64,000 nucleotides of DNA, taken from the NCBI RefSeq assembly GCF_003332305.1, contig NZ_QOIO01000012.1, positions 1 through 64,000 on the forward strand, in the 5' to 3' direction. The stretch comes from Microvirga aerophila. GTDB taxonomy: Bacteria; Pseudomonadota; Alphaproteobacteria; Rhizobiales; Beijerinckiaceae. The notes beneath the pieces were generated by a model that saw only the letters and a list, made by a program, of their open reading frames with translations, ran no database searches and was not told where the DNA came from. Shown in pieces: positions 37,931 to 47,703 of this stretch. The position numbers were made by a program, and so were the translations under genes. Numbering within the stretch: the stretch's first letter is position 1; each line of letters starts with the position of its first letter.

Positions 37931-38593
37931 TCAGGCTGCGTTGAGCCAGGTGAACCGGACGGGAAAGCCCTCCCCATCCAGAAGGGCGACCGTCTCGTAG
38001 AGGGGCAACCCTACTACATTTGAATAGGAACCCACGAGCTTGATCACGAAGGTGCCCGCAAGACCCTGGATGGCATAGCCGCCAGCCTTCCCGCGCCATT
38101 CGCCAGAGGCGAGATAGCGCTCGAACTCGTCCCGGGACAGGCGCTTGAAGCGCACCCTCGTCTCCACCAGCCGCTCGCGAACCGTATCTTTGGGCGTCAC
38201 AAGGCACACGGAGGTATAGACCCGGTGCGCCCGCCCGGAGAGCAGGCGCAGGCAGGCGGCCGCCTCGTCAACAACCTCAGCCTTGGGCAGAATCCGCCCG
38301 CCCGCGAAGACCACCGTGTCGGCCGCCAGAATATAGGATCCCTTCAGGTCTTCCCGGTTTCGGGCGGTCCTGCGGGCGATCTCGGCCTTGAGGCGCGACA
38401 GGCGCCTGGCCATGTCCTTGGCGGTCTCTCCCTTTAGGGGGGTCTCGTCCACGTCGGCCGGCAGCAGGCTGTCGGGCTCGATGCCCGCCTGCTGCAGCAG
38501 GGCGAGACGCCGGGGCGAGGCGGAAGCCAGAACGAGCTTCGGACGCCAGCCGGAAGTCGACACGTCGGAGGAAGACGCCACGATGATCTCCAC
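37931..38593 (-). CDS. maf: Maf-family nucleotide pyrophosphatase
   Basis: 220 residues. [14 protein letters not shown] near residue 20 is the Maf signature, with ADVDETP and [10 protein letters not shown] downstream (metal- and nucleotide-binding Asp/Glu) and [13 protein letters not shown] near the C-terminus. The track start is a GTG; the true start may be a few codons further in. Maf proteins hydrolyse non-canonical or canonical nucleoside triphosphates (dTTP/UTP or m7GTP). Operon with yacG. Confidence 0.93.
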   Translation of the reverse strand: MEIIVASSSDVSTSGWRPKLVLASASPRRLALLQQAGIEPDSLLPADVDETPLKGETAKDMARRLSRLKAEIARRTARNREDLKGSYILAADTVVFAGGRILPKAEVVDEAAACLRLLSGRAHRVYTSVCLVTPKDTVRERLVETRVRFKRLSRDEFERYLASGEWRGKAGGYAIQGLAGTFVIKLVGSYSNVVGLPLYETVALLDGEGFPVRFTWLNAA

Positions 38594-38703
38594 GCTCTTG
38601 GGGCCTTTCAGCGGACCCTATGCGAACAGGTTTGCCAAGAAAATACCGGTATGAGGACCGCCTGTGCCGGCCCGGTCACAAAATGGCACCGGGAGCGGTC
38701 GAA

Positions 38704-39540
38704 TCAAGCCGAGGGCGGCTCGGCTTCGGGAACGGATGGCGGCCGGGCAGCATATTCGCGCTCAAGCCTGCGATAACGCAGGACGCCCGCTGGGATAGTC
38801 GCCAGGAAGAGGATCGTGATGGCGGTCAGCATTTCGAACGGGAAGCTCGCCAGAAGCCCGAAGGCCGCGGCCGACAGCACGAAGATCGGCAGAACCCAAT
38901 GGCGAGGGACCTTCCCGACATTCTTGCCGGAATAGACCGGAATGGTGGACACCATCAGGAAGGCGAGGCCCAACAGGTAGACGAGCGCAACCGGCGCGAC
39001 TCCAGAGCCGGTGACAGGCACGCCGAGGAAATACAGGTAAAGCGGCAGAAGCGACGTCACGGCCCCGGCCGGGGCCGGCATGCCGGTGAAGAAGTTTTTC
39101 TTCCATTCGGGCCGGTCGGGATCGTCCAACATCACGTTGAAGCGTGCAAGCCGCAGCGCCATGGCGATGGCGAAGACCAGCACCGAGATCCAGCCCAAGG
39201 CCCGAAGCTCGTGGAGGAGAAAACTGTAGAGGATGAGCGCCGGCGTGACGCCGAAATTCACGAAGTCCGCCAGGGAATCGAGCTCGGCTCCGAACCGGGA
39301 CGTTCCCTTCAGAAGGCGGGCGATCCGCCCATCGACTCCATCCAACACCGCCGCCACGATGATGGCGATGACGGCGGGTTCGTAGCGGCCCTCATAGGCC
39401 AGCCGGATCGCCGTCAGGCCCAGGCACAGGGCGATCAGCGTGATGATGTTTGGGATGATGACCCGGATGGGGACGGGCTTGAACAAGCGCCTGCGCGGCT
39501 CGTCCGGATCGGGGGCAAAGGGAGGAAACAGGTCACTCAT
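38704..39540 (-). CDS. pssA: CDP-diacylglycerol-serine O-phosphatidyltransferase
   Basis: 278 residues with the CDP-alcohol phosphotransferase signature: DGVDGRIARLL, then GAELDSLADFVNFG (DGxxAR...G...DxxxD). Several TM segments follow (ITLIALCLGLTAIRLAY; VLVFAIAMALRLARF). It makes phosphatidylserine from CDP-DAG and serine in the inner membrane. It is followed after psd in the same direction, so the two steps to phosphatidylethanolamine are adjacent. GGAGG precedes the ATG. Confidence 0.96.
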   Translation of the reverse strand: MSDLFPPFAPDPDEPRRRLFKPVPIRVIIPNIITLIALCLGLTAIRLAYEGRYEPAVIAIIVAAVLDGVDGRIARLLKGTSRFGAELDSLADFVNFGVTPALILYSFLLHELRALGWISVLVFAIAMALRLARFNVMLDDPDRPEWKKNFFTGMPAPAGAVTSLLPLYLYFLGVPVTGSGVAPVALVYLLGLAFLMVSTIPVYSGKNVGKVPRHWVLPIFVLSAAAFGLLASFPFEMLTAITILFLATIPAGVLRYRRLEREYAARPPSVPEAEPPSA

Positions 39541-39650
39541 GGGCGGATTCTAGAGGGGGCCAGGGTCAGCGGCAAGGATGCGGCTTGGGCGCGTTGCGGT
39601 TATGCCGTGTTTTCAACGGCCTCGCGCAGGCTCCCTTGTGGCAGGACATC

Positions 39651-40352
39651 CTAGCCGGCCCGGAACTGGCGCGCGGGCTCGTTCGCCGTCAGATCCGCCA
39701 GAACGGTCTCTCCGGCGACGGCCATCTGGCCCAAGCCGACGAGAACCTGAGTGGAGAGCGGCACATAGATATCGAGCCTGGAGCCGAACCGGATGAGGCC
39801 GAAGCGCTCGCCCGCGCCCAAGGAATCGCCCGTCTTGACGAAGGACACGATGCGGCGCGCCACGAGGCCGGCAATCTGGACCACGCCGATCTTGACGCCC
39901 GCGCTCTCGATCACGAGGGCGTTGCGCTCATTGTCCTCGCTCGCCTTGTCGAGCTCCGCGTTGAGGAACAACCCTGGCGTATAGAGGATCTGGGTGATGC
40001 GCCCCGCGACAGGCGAGCGGTTCACGTGGCAGTCGAACACATTCATGAACACCGAAATGCGGGTCATCGGCTCCTGGGGCAGATCGAGATCGGCCGGCGG
40101 CACCGCGGTGGTGATCAGGCTCACCCGCCCATCGGCCGGAGAAACCACGAGACCGTCGCGGATCGGCGTCACCCGCGGAGGGTCGCGGAAGAAGTAGCAG
40201 ACCCAGACCGTCAGGATGCCGCCGATCCAGCCCAGAGGCGACCACAGCAGCGAGAGCAGGATCGTCGCCACCAGCCCGATCAGAATGTAGGGATAACCCT
40301 CCCGGTGGATCGGGACGAGGATGCGGCGCATCGATTCCAGGATATCAGACAT
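39651..40352 (-). CDS. psd: phosphatidylserine decarboxylase proenzyme
   Basis: 233 residues from the ATG at 40352 ([19 protein letters not shown]), the usual beginning of the short alphaproteobacterial form. A TTG start overlapping the ABC-gene stop at 40412 is open but adds an atypical leader. [10 protein letters not shown] and [11 protein letters not shown] are the conserved substrate-site motifs, and [11 protein letters not shown] holds the Gly-Ser autocleavage site that forms the pyruvoyl group. It converts phosphatidylserine to phosphatidylethanolamine and is followed by pssA 110 bases on. Confidence 0.95.
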   Translation of the reverse strand: MSDILESMRRILVPIHREGYPYILIGLVATILLSLLWSPLGWIGGILTVWVCYFFRDPPRVTPIRDGLVVSPADGRVSLITTAVPPADLDLPQEPMTRISVFMNVFDCHVNRSPVAGRITQILYTPGLFLNAELDKASEDNERNALVIESAGVKIGVVQIAGLVARRIVSFVKTGDSLGAGERFGLIRFGSRLDIYVPLSTQVLVGLGQMAVAGETVLADLTANEPARQFRAG

Positions 40353-40408
40353 ACTCTTTGAAGCCTTGATGTTCGTCGGAAGGGGGATGGCAGGGGCGGC
40401 GGGTTCCG

Positions 40409-42319
40409 TCAACCCGCCACGCTTTCCGTGACGTGCTCTTCCTCTTCGGCCCTTTTCAGGGTTTCGCGGGCTTCATCGACCTGGCGCTGGCGGTTCCACA
40501 TGGCCGCATAGACGCCGCCCTGATCCAGAAGGCTCGTATGAGTGCCGCGTTCGACGATGCGGCCCTGATCGAGAACGATGATCTCGTCCGCGCCGATAAT
40601 TGTGGACAGGCGATGGGCGATGACCAGGGTCGTGCGGCCCCGGCTGACCCGGTCGAGGGCATCCTGGATTTCCTTCTCGGTGAAGGTGTCCAGAGCCGAG
40701 GTCGCCTCGTCCAGCACCAGGACTGGCGGGCCTTTCAGGATCGTCCGGGCGATGGCCACCCGCTGCTTCTCGCCGCCCGACAGCTTGAGGCCACGCTCTC
40801 CGACCGGGGTATCGTAGGACTCCGGCAGCAGGCCGATGAAGCGGTCGATCTGGGCCAGGCGCGCGGCCTCCCTCACCTCTTCGGCATCGGCGTCCCAGCG
40901 TCCGTACTGGACGTTGTAGCCGATCGTGTCGTTGAACAGAACCGTATCCTGCGGAACCATGCCGATGATCTTGCGCAGGGACGATTGCTGAACGTCGGCA
41001 ATGTCCTGGCCGTCGATGAGGATGCGGCCGCTCGTGGGTTCGTAGAACCGGAACAGCAGACGGGAGATGGTGGATTTTCCCGCGCCCGAGGGCCCGACGA
41101 TGGCCACCGTATGGCCGGCCGGCACCTCGAAGCTGACGCCCTTGAGGATCGGGCGCTCCGGAATATAGGCGAAATGCACGTCCGCGAAGCGCACGACGCC
41201 CTGCGTGACCTGGAGCGGCTTGGCCCCCGGCTTGTCCTCGATCTCCGGGTTTTTCTCGATGATGTCGAACATGTCGTCGATATCGATCAGGGCCTGCTTG
41301 ATCTCGCGGTAGAGCATTCCCATGAAGTTCAGCGGGATATAGAGCTGCACCAGCATCGCATTGACCAGGACGAAGCTGCCGATCGAGACGCGGCCGGCCA
41401 TGATGTCCCGGGCGGCCAGGATCATCACGATGGTCATGCCGATGGAGAAGATAATCGCCTGTCCGGCATTGAGCACGGCGAGCGACGTGTAGGTCTGGGT
41501 CGAGGCCTTCTCGTAACGCTCCATGGAACGGTCGTAGCGGGCCGCCTCCCGGGCTTCGGCGTTGAAATACTTCACGGTCTCGTAGTTGAGCAGCGAGTCC
41601 ACCGCCTTGGTGTTGGCGTCCGTGTCGGACTCGTTCATCCGCTTGCGGATCGAGATCCGCCATTGCGTCGCCTGGTAGGTATAGACGAGGTAGATGACCA
41701 CCATGACGAACACAACCGCCGAATAGATCCAGTCGAATTCATAGGCCAGGATGCCGAGAACGAGCAGAAACTCCAGAATGGTGGGCAGAAGCGTCAGCAC
41801 CACGAGCCGGGACAACTCCTCGATGCCCTCGCGGCCGCGCTCGAGCACGCGGGTGAGGCCGCCGGTCTTGCGCTCCAGGTGGAACCGGAGGGACAGTCGG
41901 TGCATGTGCTCGAAGGTCTGCATAGCGAGCTTGCGCACCGCATGCATGGCGACCTTGGCGAACAGGCCGTCGCGCACCTGGGTCAGCACCGCCATGAGAA
42001 CGCGGGTGAAGCCGTAGATCATGGTCAGGAGGATGGGCGCGCGCCAGATCCAGGATCCGGCGGTCGCGGCCTGCTCGGTGGCCGTTCCGCTGCCTGTCAC
42101 GGCAACGAGCGCGTCGGTCGCCCATTTGAAGGCGAAGGGCGTCACCATGGTGGCGGCTTTGGCCACGAGCAGCAATCCAAAGGCCAGAAAAACGCGCCGC
42201 TGGAGATCCGGCCGCCCGTGGGGCCAGAGATAGGGCCAAAGCTTCGTGATGGTGGCGGCCAAGCCACGGTCCTTCGGCGCGGAGACGCCTGCCGACGGGG
42301 CGGCGGTGTTGAGGGACAT
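40409..42319 (-). CDS. ATM1/HMT1-type ABC exporter (fused TMD-NBD)
   Basis: 636 residues: six TM helices (to about residue 340), then an NBD with Walker A GPSGAGKS at 409-416, signature [13 protein letters not shown], Walker [14 protein letters not shown] and switch His in IAHRLSTI. The motif [11 protein letters not shown] near 245-255 is typical of the ATM1/ABCB7/HMT1 group, which export glutathione-linked sulfur or metal conjugates. It acts as a homodimer in the inner membrane. Heads a three-gene run with psd and pssA, though the functional link is unclear. Confidence 0.93.
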   Translation of the reverse strand: MSLNTAAPSAGVSAPKDRGLAATITKLWPYLWPHGRPDLQRRVFLAFGLLLVAKAATMVTPFAFKWATDALVAVTGSGTATEQAATAGSWIWRAPILLTMIYGFTRVLMAVLTQVRDGLFAKVAMHAVRKLAMQTFEHMHRLSLRFHLERKTGGLTRVLERGREGIEELSRLVVLTLLPTILEFLLVLGILAYEFDWIYSAVVFVMVVIYLVYTYQATQWRISIRKRMNESDTDANTKAVDSLLNYETVKYFNAEAREAARYDRSMERYEKASTQTYTSLAVLNAGQAIIFSIGMTIVMILAARDIMAGRVSIGSFVLVNAMLVQLYIPLNFMGMLYREIKQALIDIDDMFDIIEKNPEIEDKPGAKPLQVTQGVVRFADVHFAYIPERPILKGVSFEVPAGHTVAIVGPSGAGKSTISRLLFRFYEPTSGRILIDGQDIADVQQSSLRKIIGMVPQDTVLFNDTIGYNVQYGRWDADAEEVREAARLAQIDRFIGLLPESYDTPVGERGLKLSGGEKQRVAIARTILKGPPVLVLDEATSALDTFTEKEIQDALDRVSRGRTTLVIAHRLSTIIGADEIIVLDQGRIVERGTHTSLLDQGGVYAAMWNRQRQVDEARETLKRAEEEEHVTESVAG

Positions 42320-42396
42320 ACTTCAGAATCCGATCGAACTGTCGGACCTGCATATAGATGATCGGGAAGCCGAATTCACCCCGTCCGGACCGGAGA

Positions 42397-43710
42397 TCAG
42401 TTGGTCTTTTGCGGCTCGCCGTTGGGCAGGACGAAAACCTGGCCTGGATAGATCAGGTTCGGGTTGCGGATCTGCTCTTGGTTGGCGCCGTAGATCACCG
42501 TGTACCTGTAACCCTTGCCGTAGGTGCGGTGGCTGATGCGCCAGAGGTTGTCCCCTCGGGATACGATGGCCGTCGTGATGTTCGGAACCACCACGGTGCC
42601 GGAGGGGATCACCTGCGCGTCCGGAGCCGCCGAGGCCGTCTGGTTGCTGGCGGACGGCAGGCCATTGAGCAGCGGAGCCTGCGGAGCTTGGCTCCCCGAC
42701 GGGGATGCGGACGGCCTGCCCTGAGCGCTGGCCACCTGCGCCGGCATGCTGAAGCCGACCTCGGCCCGGGACTTCACCTGTCCGGAGACGGGATCCACGT
42801 CGTCGAGCCGCACCCGGTAATCTCCCGGCTTCACGCCGCCGCCGATGGCGAACGAAACCTTGCCGTCGCCCCCTGCCCCACCGGGAGCGACGAAGCTTTC
42901 ATTGAGATAGAGGCGGATCGTCGCCCCCGGAGCCGTCAGCCCGGACACGAAGAGTCGTCCGTCCTCGGCCTCCACGGTCACGATCTTGATCTCGGGACGG
43001 GGCGCGTTTGGAGCGGCGGGATCGGGTTGAGTTCCCTGGGGAGCCGGCGTGACAGGCGTCGCAGGGGCCTTGGCTTCCTGCGGGAGCGCGCCGTCCTGGC
43101 CCGGCTTGCCCTCAGGCGGCTGAGGGTTCGAGAGCAGCACCGTCGGCTTGTCGGGAGCCGTAAGGGCCACGAGGGGCCTGGTCTTGCCGGTGTCCAGGAC
43201 CACCGTCACGCTCTCCCGGGAGCGCTGGCGGGCCCCATCGGGAGCGATGGATTGCAGGACGATCTGGTGTGAGCCCGGCGGCAGAGGTGGCGGCACGATG
43301 GCGAAGAGGCCCGATGCATCGGCGACCGCGCGCGCATGGACGTGATCGCCGCGCAGGAGTTCGATGGTCGCGCCTGGAGCCGCGCGTCCCGCAATGACGC
43401 TTTCCCCGTCAGGCTCGATCCGGACCACGTCGAAGGACGGCGTGACCGGAGCATCCGCGGCAGGCTTGGGAGACTCCCCGGCAGGCGCCGCCTTGGGGTT
43501 GGCCGCGTCGGGTTGAGCCGTGGCCGTGGCCGGGGCCTGAGCCTGGGTTCCTGCCCCTTGGAGCGGCTGAAGGCTGGCCTGCGGAGAGTTGTCGAAGAAC
43601 GGGACTCCGATCTTTTCCCAGTAAAGCACGCCGAGCAACACCGTGACGACAGCAACGGCTGCTGCGCCGAGCAGCGCAATCGTCCCTGTGATCTGTTTCT
43701 CGCTGGCCAT
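42397..43710 (-). CDS. LysM peptidoglycan-binding protein with Ig-like repeats
   Basis: 437 residues from the ATG at 43710. An N-terminal TM anchor (ALLGAAAVAVVTVLLGVLYW) is followed by a Pro/Ala-rich linker, two Ig-like/Big domains (SVIAGRAAPGATIELLRG and LFVSGLTAPGATIRLYLN) and a C-terminal LysM (IVSRGDNLWRISHRTYG, then YPGQVFVLPN). This architecture is common in Hyphomicrobiales cell-envelope proteins. It would sit in the periplasm bound to peptidoglycan, tethered by its N-terminus. No enzymatic domain is visible. Confidence 0.9.
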   Translation of the reverse strand: MASEKQITGTIALLGAAAVAVVTVLLGVLYWEKIGVPFFDNSPQASLQPLQGAGTQAQAPATATAQPDAANPKAAPAGESPKPAADAPVTPSFDVVRIEPDGESVIAGRAAPGATIELLRGDHVHARAVADASGLFAIVPPPLPPGSHQIVLQSIAPDGARQRSRESVTVVLDTGKTRPLVALTAPDKPTVLLSNPQPPEGKPGQDGALPQEAKAPATPVTPAPQGTQPDPAAPNAPRPEIKIVTVEAEDGRLFVSGLTAPGATIRLYLNESFVAPGGAGGDGKVSFAIGGGVKPGDYRVRLDDVDPVSGQVKSRAEVGFSMPAQVASAQGRPSASPSGSQAPQAPLLNGLPSASNQTASAAPDAQVIPSGTVVVPNITTAIVSRGDNLWRISHRTYGKGYRYTVIYGANQEQIRNPNLIYPGQVFVLPNGEPQKTN

Positions 43711-43793
43711 GATGCTTTTTCTCAACTGCAGGCACTTTCCTGCATTTAAACCGTTTATCTTTCAAAAGGCTACGGCCATAAGGGACAATAACA

Positions 43794-44441
43794 ATGTTCT
43801 ATGATTCCGTGCGGGAGCTTCCCCGCTCTACCAGTATGCCCATGTCAGAAATCAAATCTATTTGCGTCTATTGCGGCTCCGGTTTCGGGGATTCCCCGGT
43901 TTTTGCCGAAAATGCGGCGGCATTAGGCCGCGCTATGGCCGAGCAGGACATCAAGCTCGTCTATGGCGGCGGCAATGTCGGCCTCATGGGCACGGTGGCT
44001 CAGTCCACCCTGGATCATGGGGGCTACGTCACCGGGATTATACCTGATTTTCTCAAGTCGCGCGAAAAGCTTCTCGACGACGTGCAAGAGACCATCGTCG
44101 TCCCGGATATGCATACCCGTAAACGCCTGATGTTCGAGAAGGCCGACGCCTTCGTGGCCCTTCCGGGCGGGATCGGCACTCTGGAGGAGCTGGTCGAGCA
44201 GATGACCTGGGCCCAGCTCGGGCGGCACACCAAGCCGATCCTGATGCTCAACACCAACGGTTTCTGGAGGCCTCTTCTCACCCTGCTGGCCCATATGCGT
44301 GAGCAGGGCTTCATCCGCCCGGGCCTCGAACTCAATTATCTGGTAGCCGAGCGCGTGGAGGACGTGATCCCCATGCTCGAAGCATCGGCCCGCAGGCTCG
44401 GCCTCGTGGGGAACGAGGAAATGATCGAGCAGCGGTTCTAG
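43794..44441 (+). CDS. LOG-family protein (TIGR00730)
   Basis: 215 residues from the ATG at 43794 with AAGGGA upstream; the conserved part begins MSEIKSICVYCGSGFG at 43842, so the shorter start is a fair alternative. VYGGGNVGLMG and the hallmark PGGIGTLEELVE are present. Proteins of this family are nucleoside 5'-monophosphate phosphoribohydrolases related to plant LOG (cytokinin activation). It is divergent from the LysM gene. Confidence 0.93.
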   Translation: MFYDSVRELPRSTSMPMSEIKSICVYCGSGFGDSPVFAENAAALGRAMAEQDIKLVYGGGNVGLMGTVAQSTLDHGGYVTGIIPDFLKSREKLLDDVQETIVVPDMHTRKRLMFEKADAFVALPGGIGTLEELVEQMTWAQLGRHTKPILMLNTNGFWRPLLTLLAHMREQGFIRPGLELNYLVAERVEDVIPMLEASARRLGLVGNEEMIEQRF

Positions 44442-44491
44442 GGCGTCGTACGAAAGAGCAGCCTCGATATTTTGCACCGAAAAACGGTTCT

Positions 44492-45247
44492 CTAAGGCTC
44501 GTTCCTATCGGCTGCGATCTTTGCCCCTGAGACGATGACCAGGGCATCGCCCTTGCGTTTGTAGACGACGGTTCCGAAGGCCTTGCTCTTGTCAACCCAC
44601 GTGCCCGAGTAGGTGACTAGCAGGCGCCCTCCGGGGTCCACCCACCACGTCGCATCGATGTCCGAGCAGCGCTTACCATCAACCTTAGCCCCGCAATCTG
44701 TGAAGCCTGAGGGAATTCCCTCTTGGGGCTCGAGGGGTTTCGCCTGCTCGCCCTGGAACACGAAGGGCCTGATGCTGCTGGAGGTGATGCCCTGGAAGGT
44801 CCCGCTCTCCTGAAGCACGACCCCGTCATCGGCCCCGAGCCGGATCGGCGTCACCACGCGCGCCGAGCCGAAGGTTCCGGTCTCGGTAAACTCGTCATGC
44901 CGGCCGACCGGCGTCAGGGCCGAGCCATTCCACTGGAGGAATACGGCGCTGATCTTGGCGCCGCAGCTATGACAGGCCTCGCCCGGGATCTGCCCAAGGG
45001 TCAGGAGCACCACGGCGCTCTCGTAGAGGATGGCCTGAAAGGGATAGACGCAGGGTTCGGATACAGCCTTCTTGCCTTTTCGTTCGGCGATGTTCGGATA
45101 GGCTGCCTTGAAGGCGTCCCGAAGGAGGGGATCGGCCGCCATGACTTGCGCGATTCCCGGGCAGAGCGGCAGAGGATTTCCTTCAGCCTGAGCGGAGTGG
45201 TGGGCGAGCAGCAAGCCTGCTGCGGCGAAGACCAACCTCTTCAACAT
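44492..45247 (-). CDS. secreted hypothetical protein
   Basis: 251 residues with a Sec signal peptide (MLKRLVFAAAGLLLAHHSAQA, cleavage before EGN). The mature part contains paired Cys (EACHSCGAKI; TDCGAKVDGKRCSDIDATWW) and is beta-rich near the end (RLLVTYSGTW). No domain recognised. It is flanked by the LOG gene and an intergenic repeat. Confidence 0.8.
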   Translation of the reverse strand: MLKRLVFAAAGLLLAHHSAQAEGNPLPLCPGIAQVMAADPLLRDAFKAAYPNIAERKGKKAVSEPCVYPFQAILYESAVVLLTLGQIPGEACHSCGAKISAVFLQWNGSALTPVGRHDEFTETGTFGSARVVTPIRLGADDGVVLQESGTFQGITSSSIRPFVFQGEQAKPLEPQEGIPSGFTDCGAKVDGKRCSDIDATWWVDPGGRLLVTYSGTWVDKSKAFGTVVYKRKGDALVIVSGAKIAADRNEP

Positions 45248-45362
45248 TGTGCAGCCCCCTGCAGCCCTTCATTGAGAGTTTAGCTGACAGCATGGACCGG
45301 GCGAAGCTAGCCGTTTGTAGAGGAGCCGCTGTCTTATCCTCCGTTCGTTGAGGTTGGCCCAT

Positions 45363-45428
45363 AGCCCTCACCCTCGTCCTTCGAGACGGTCACTGCGTGA
45401 CCTCCTCAGGATGAGGCTACGGAGGGCT
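45363..45428. repeat. dispersed intergenic palindrome
   Basis: AGCCCTCACCCTCGTCCTTC pairs with GAGGATGAGGCTACGGAGGGCT across a short centre. Elements reading CCTCATCCTGAGGAG...GTCTCGAAGGACGAGG are scattered between genes in many Hyphomicrobiales genomes. Bacterial REP-like, non-coding. Confidence 0.7.
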
Positions 45429-45450
45429 GATCCCCCTCACGAGGCAAGGT

Positions 45451-47046
45451 TTAGTGGGACGCCCCGCTCTTCAACAGCTTGTAGATCATGGAATCCGTCA
45501 GGGCCTGGAACGACGCGTCGATGATGTTGGGGGACACGCCGATGGTCGTCCAGCGGTCACCGGCCCCATCCTCGAACTCGATCAGGACACGGGTCACCGC
45601 GTCCGAGCCGCCCTGGTAGATCCGCACCTTATAGTCGATCAGCTCAAGATCCTGGATCAGGTCCTGATACTTGCCGAGATCCTTGCGCAAGGCCACATCG
45701 AGGGCATTGACCGGGCCGTTGCCTTCGGCCGCCGAGATCAGCACCTCGTCGCCGACCCGCACCTTCACGATGGCTTCCGACGCGGTCACCAACTCGCCGA
45801 CCGCGTTGTAGCGGCGCTCCACATTGACCGAGAAGCGCTCCACCTCGAAGAAAGCCGGAACCTCGCCGAGCATGCGCTTCACCAGCACGAAGAAGGACGC
45901 GTCGGCGCCTTCGAACGCGAAGCCCTCCGACTCCTTGCGTTTTACCTCGTCGAGCAGGCGCGATACGCGCAGATCGCCTTTTTCGAGATGGAAGCCGAGG
46001 CGCTTCAGTTCGGACAGCACATTGGACTGTCCGCCCTGGTCGGATACCAGCACCTTGCGCACGTTGCCGACCACGTCCGGCTCCACATGCTCGTAGGTGC
46101 GCGGATCTTTGAGCACCGCGGACGCATGGATGCCCGCCTTGGTGGCGAAGGCGCTCGCGCCCACGAAGGGGGCGTGACGGTTCGGCTGGCGGTTGAGGAT
46201 CTCGTCCACCTGCCGCGACACATGGGTGAGCTGGCTCAACGTCTCGTCGGTGACGCCGAGATCGAAACGCTTTGCGTACCCGTCCTTGAGTTTCAGCGCG
46301 CCGATCAGCGTGACAAGATTGGCGTTGCCGCAGCGCTCGCCAAGGCCGTTGAGCGTGCCCTGGATCTGGCGTGCCCCTGCCTCCACGGCCGCCAGGGAAT
46401 TGGCGACCGCGCAGCCGCAATCGTCATGGGCGTGGATGCCAATATGCGAACCGGGCACCAGCTTGCCGACCTCGGCCACGATCGCCGCTACTTCGTGCGG
46501 CAGGGTGCCGCCATTGGTGTCGCATAGGACAACCCAACGCGCACCGGCGTCGAACGCCGCCTTCGCGCACGCAAGGGCATATTCGGGATTGGCCTTGTAG
46601 CCGTCGAAGAAATGCTCGCAATCGACCGCAACCTCGCGGCCCTTTTCGCGCGCAGCCGCGACGCTCTCCCGAATGCCTAAGAGATTGTCCTCGAGGCTGA
46701 TCTCGAGCGCCACATGGACGTGATAATCCCACGCCTTCGCGACGAAACAGATCGCGTCGGCCTGCGCGTCCAGCAGGGCTGCGACGCCGGGATCATTGGA
46801 GGCCGAGCGGCCCGCGCGCTTGGTCATGCCGAAGGCGGTGAACTTCGCGTTCTTGGTGCGCTTCTCGGAAAAGAACGCGGTGTCGAGCGGGTTCGCGCCC
46901 GGATAGCCGCCTTCCACATAGTCGATGCCGAGCTTGTCGAGGAGGCCCGCCACTGCGCGCTTGTCGTCGAGCGAGAAGTCGACGCCCGTGGTTTGCGCGC
47001 CATCGCGCAGGGTGGTGTCGAAGAGATAGATGCGCTCGCGGGTCAT
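45451..47046 (-). CDS. cimA: citramalate synthase
   Basis: 531 residues. FDTTLRDGAQTTGV (residues 9-22) is the HMG-CoA lyase-like catalytic motif, HAHDDCGCAVANSLAAVEAG the metal-binding His motif, and GNANLVTLIGAL belongs to the barrel. The C-terminal LeuA allosteric domain (to 531) and the overall length match CimA (about 530) rather than LeuA. It condenses pyruvate and acetyl-CoA to citramalate for isoleucine synthesis. Its ATG overlaps the stop of the upstream GNAT gene by 4 bases. Confidence 0.95.
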   Translation of the reverse strand: MTRERIYLFDTTLRDGAQTTGVDFSLDDKRAVAGLLDKLGIDYVEGGYPGANPLDTAFFSEKRTKNAKFTAFGMTKRAGRSASNDPGVAALLDAQADAICFVAKAWDYHVHVALEISLEDNLLGIRESVAAAREKGREVAVDCEHFFDGYKANPEYALACAKAAFDAGARWVVLCDTNGGTLPHEVAAIVAEVGKLVPGSHIGIHAHDDCGCAVANSLAAVEAGARQIQGTLNGLGERCGNANLVTLIGALKLKDGYAKRFDLGVTDETLSQLTHVSRQVDEILNRQPNRHAPFVGASAFATKAGIHASAVLKDPRTYEHVEPDVVGNVRKVLVSDQGGQSNVLSELKRLGFHLEKGDLRVSRLLDEVKRKESEGFAFEGADASFFVLVKRMLGEVPAFFEVERFSVNVERRYNAVGELVTASEAIVKVRVGDEVLISAAEGNGPVNALDVALRKDLGKYQDLIQDLELIDYKVRIYQGGSDAVTRVLIEFEDGAGDRWTTIGVSPNIIDASFQALTDSMIYKLLKSGASH

Positions 47047-47552
47047 GAGGGAAGCCTCCCTTCCTCAGGGGCCGAGAGGCGCTTTTCCATGGTGGTGTTG
47101 CCGAGCCACTCGTCGCCGAGCGACACCGTGTTGCGGCGTTGAGGCTGGAAGCCGCGCTGCTCGAAGAACAGGCGGGCGGTGTCGCTCACATCCGCCACGA
47201 GACGCGACGCCCCGCGTGCCTTGGCAAGCTTCTCCACTGCGCCGTAGAGCATCGCTCCCACCCCCTGCCCGGCAGCCGCCGGGTGGACGTAGAAGAAGTC
47301 GATCAGCTCGTTGTCCTTGAGCGCGATGAATCCGACCGGCGAGCCCTCCAGGGTGGCGACCAGGGTCAGGGCCTGGCCAAGACGCGCCGGAAAGGATTCG
47401 TCCTCGGCCAAGGCCGCCCAGGCCTCCTGCTGGTTCTCGCTGTAGTCCTCGCCCGTCAATTCCTCGACGCTCGCCTGATAGATTTCGACGAGCGCCGGCA
47501 CATCGGCCGGAAGGAACGGGCGCAGGCCCGGTTTCGGCAATGACTGTCCCAT
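47043..47552 (-). CDS. GNAT family N-acetyltransferase
   Basis: 169 residues with the GNAT fold: LRPFLPADVPALVEIYQAS at the start, then DFFYVHPAAAGQGVGAMLYG (acetyl-CoA loop QGVGAM) and ARLFFEQRGFQP. The substrate is unknown. Its 3' end overlaps cimA by four bases, so the two are translationally coupled. Confidence 0.9.
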   Translation of the reverse strand: MGQSLPKPGLRPFLPADVPALVEIYQASVEELTGEDYSENQQEAWAALAEDESFPARLGQALTLVATLEGSPVGFIALKDNELIDFFYVHPAAAGQGVGAMLYGAVEKLAKARGASRLVADVSDTARLFFEQRGFQPQRRNTVSLGDEWLGNTTMEKRLSAPEEGRLPS

Positions 47553-47596
47553 CAGCGAGCCCTCTCTTCAGCGGATACGCAGCACGTCATACGCTC

Positions 47597-47685
47597 GTCA
47601 TGCCCGGGCTTGTCCCGGGTATCCATGTCTTGGGGCCGCAGCGCTTGGAAGGCGTGGATCGCCGGCACAAGGCCGGCCATGACGG
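47597..47685. repeat. dispersed intergenic palindrome (GTCATGCCCGGG type)
   Basis: CGTCATGCCCGGGCTTGTCC and, 60 bases on, CCGGCACAAGGCCGGCCATGACG form an imperfect inverted repeat. This is a well-known repeat of alphaproteobacterial genomes, here between GNAT and cysS. A related copy is at 55679-55757. Confidence 0.75.
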
Positions 47686-47703
47686 TGGAGGAAAAACGAC
47701 AAT

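Noticed and set aside
40433..42361. 642-residue plus-strand ORF opposite the ABC exporter
   Set aside because: His/Asp/Leu-rich translation typical of antisense to a high-GC gene; the minus strand encodes an unmistakable ABC exporter.
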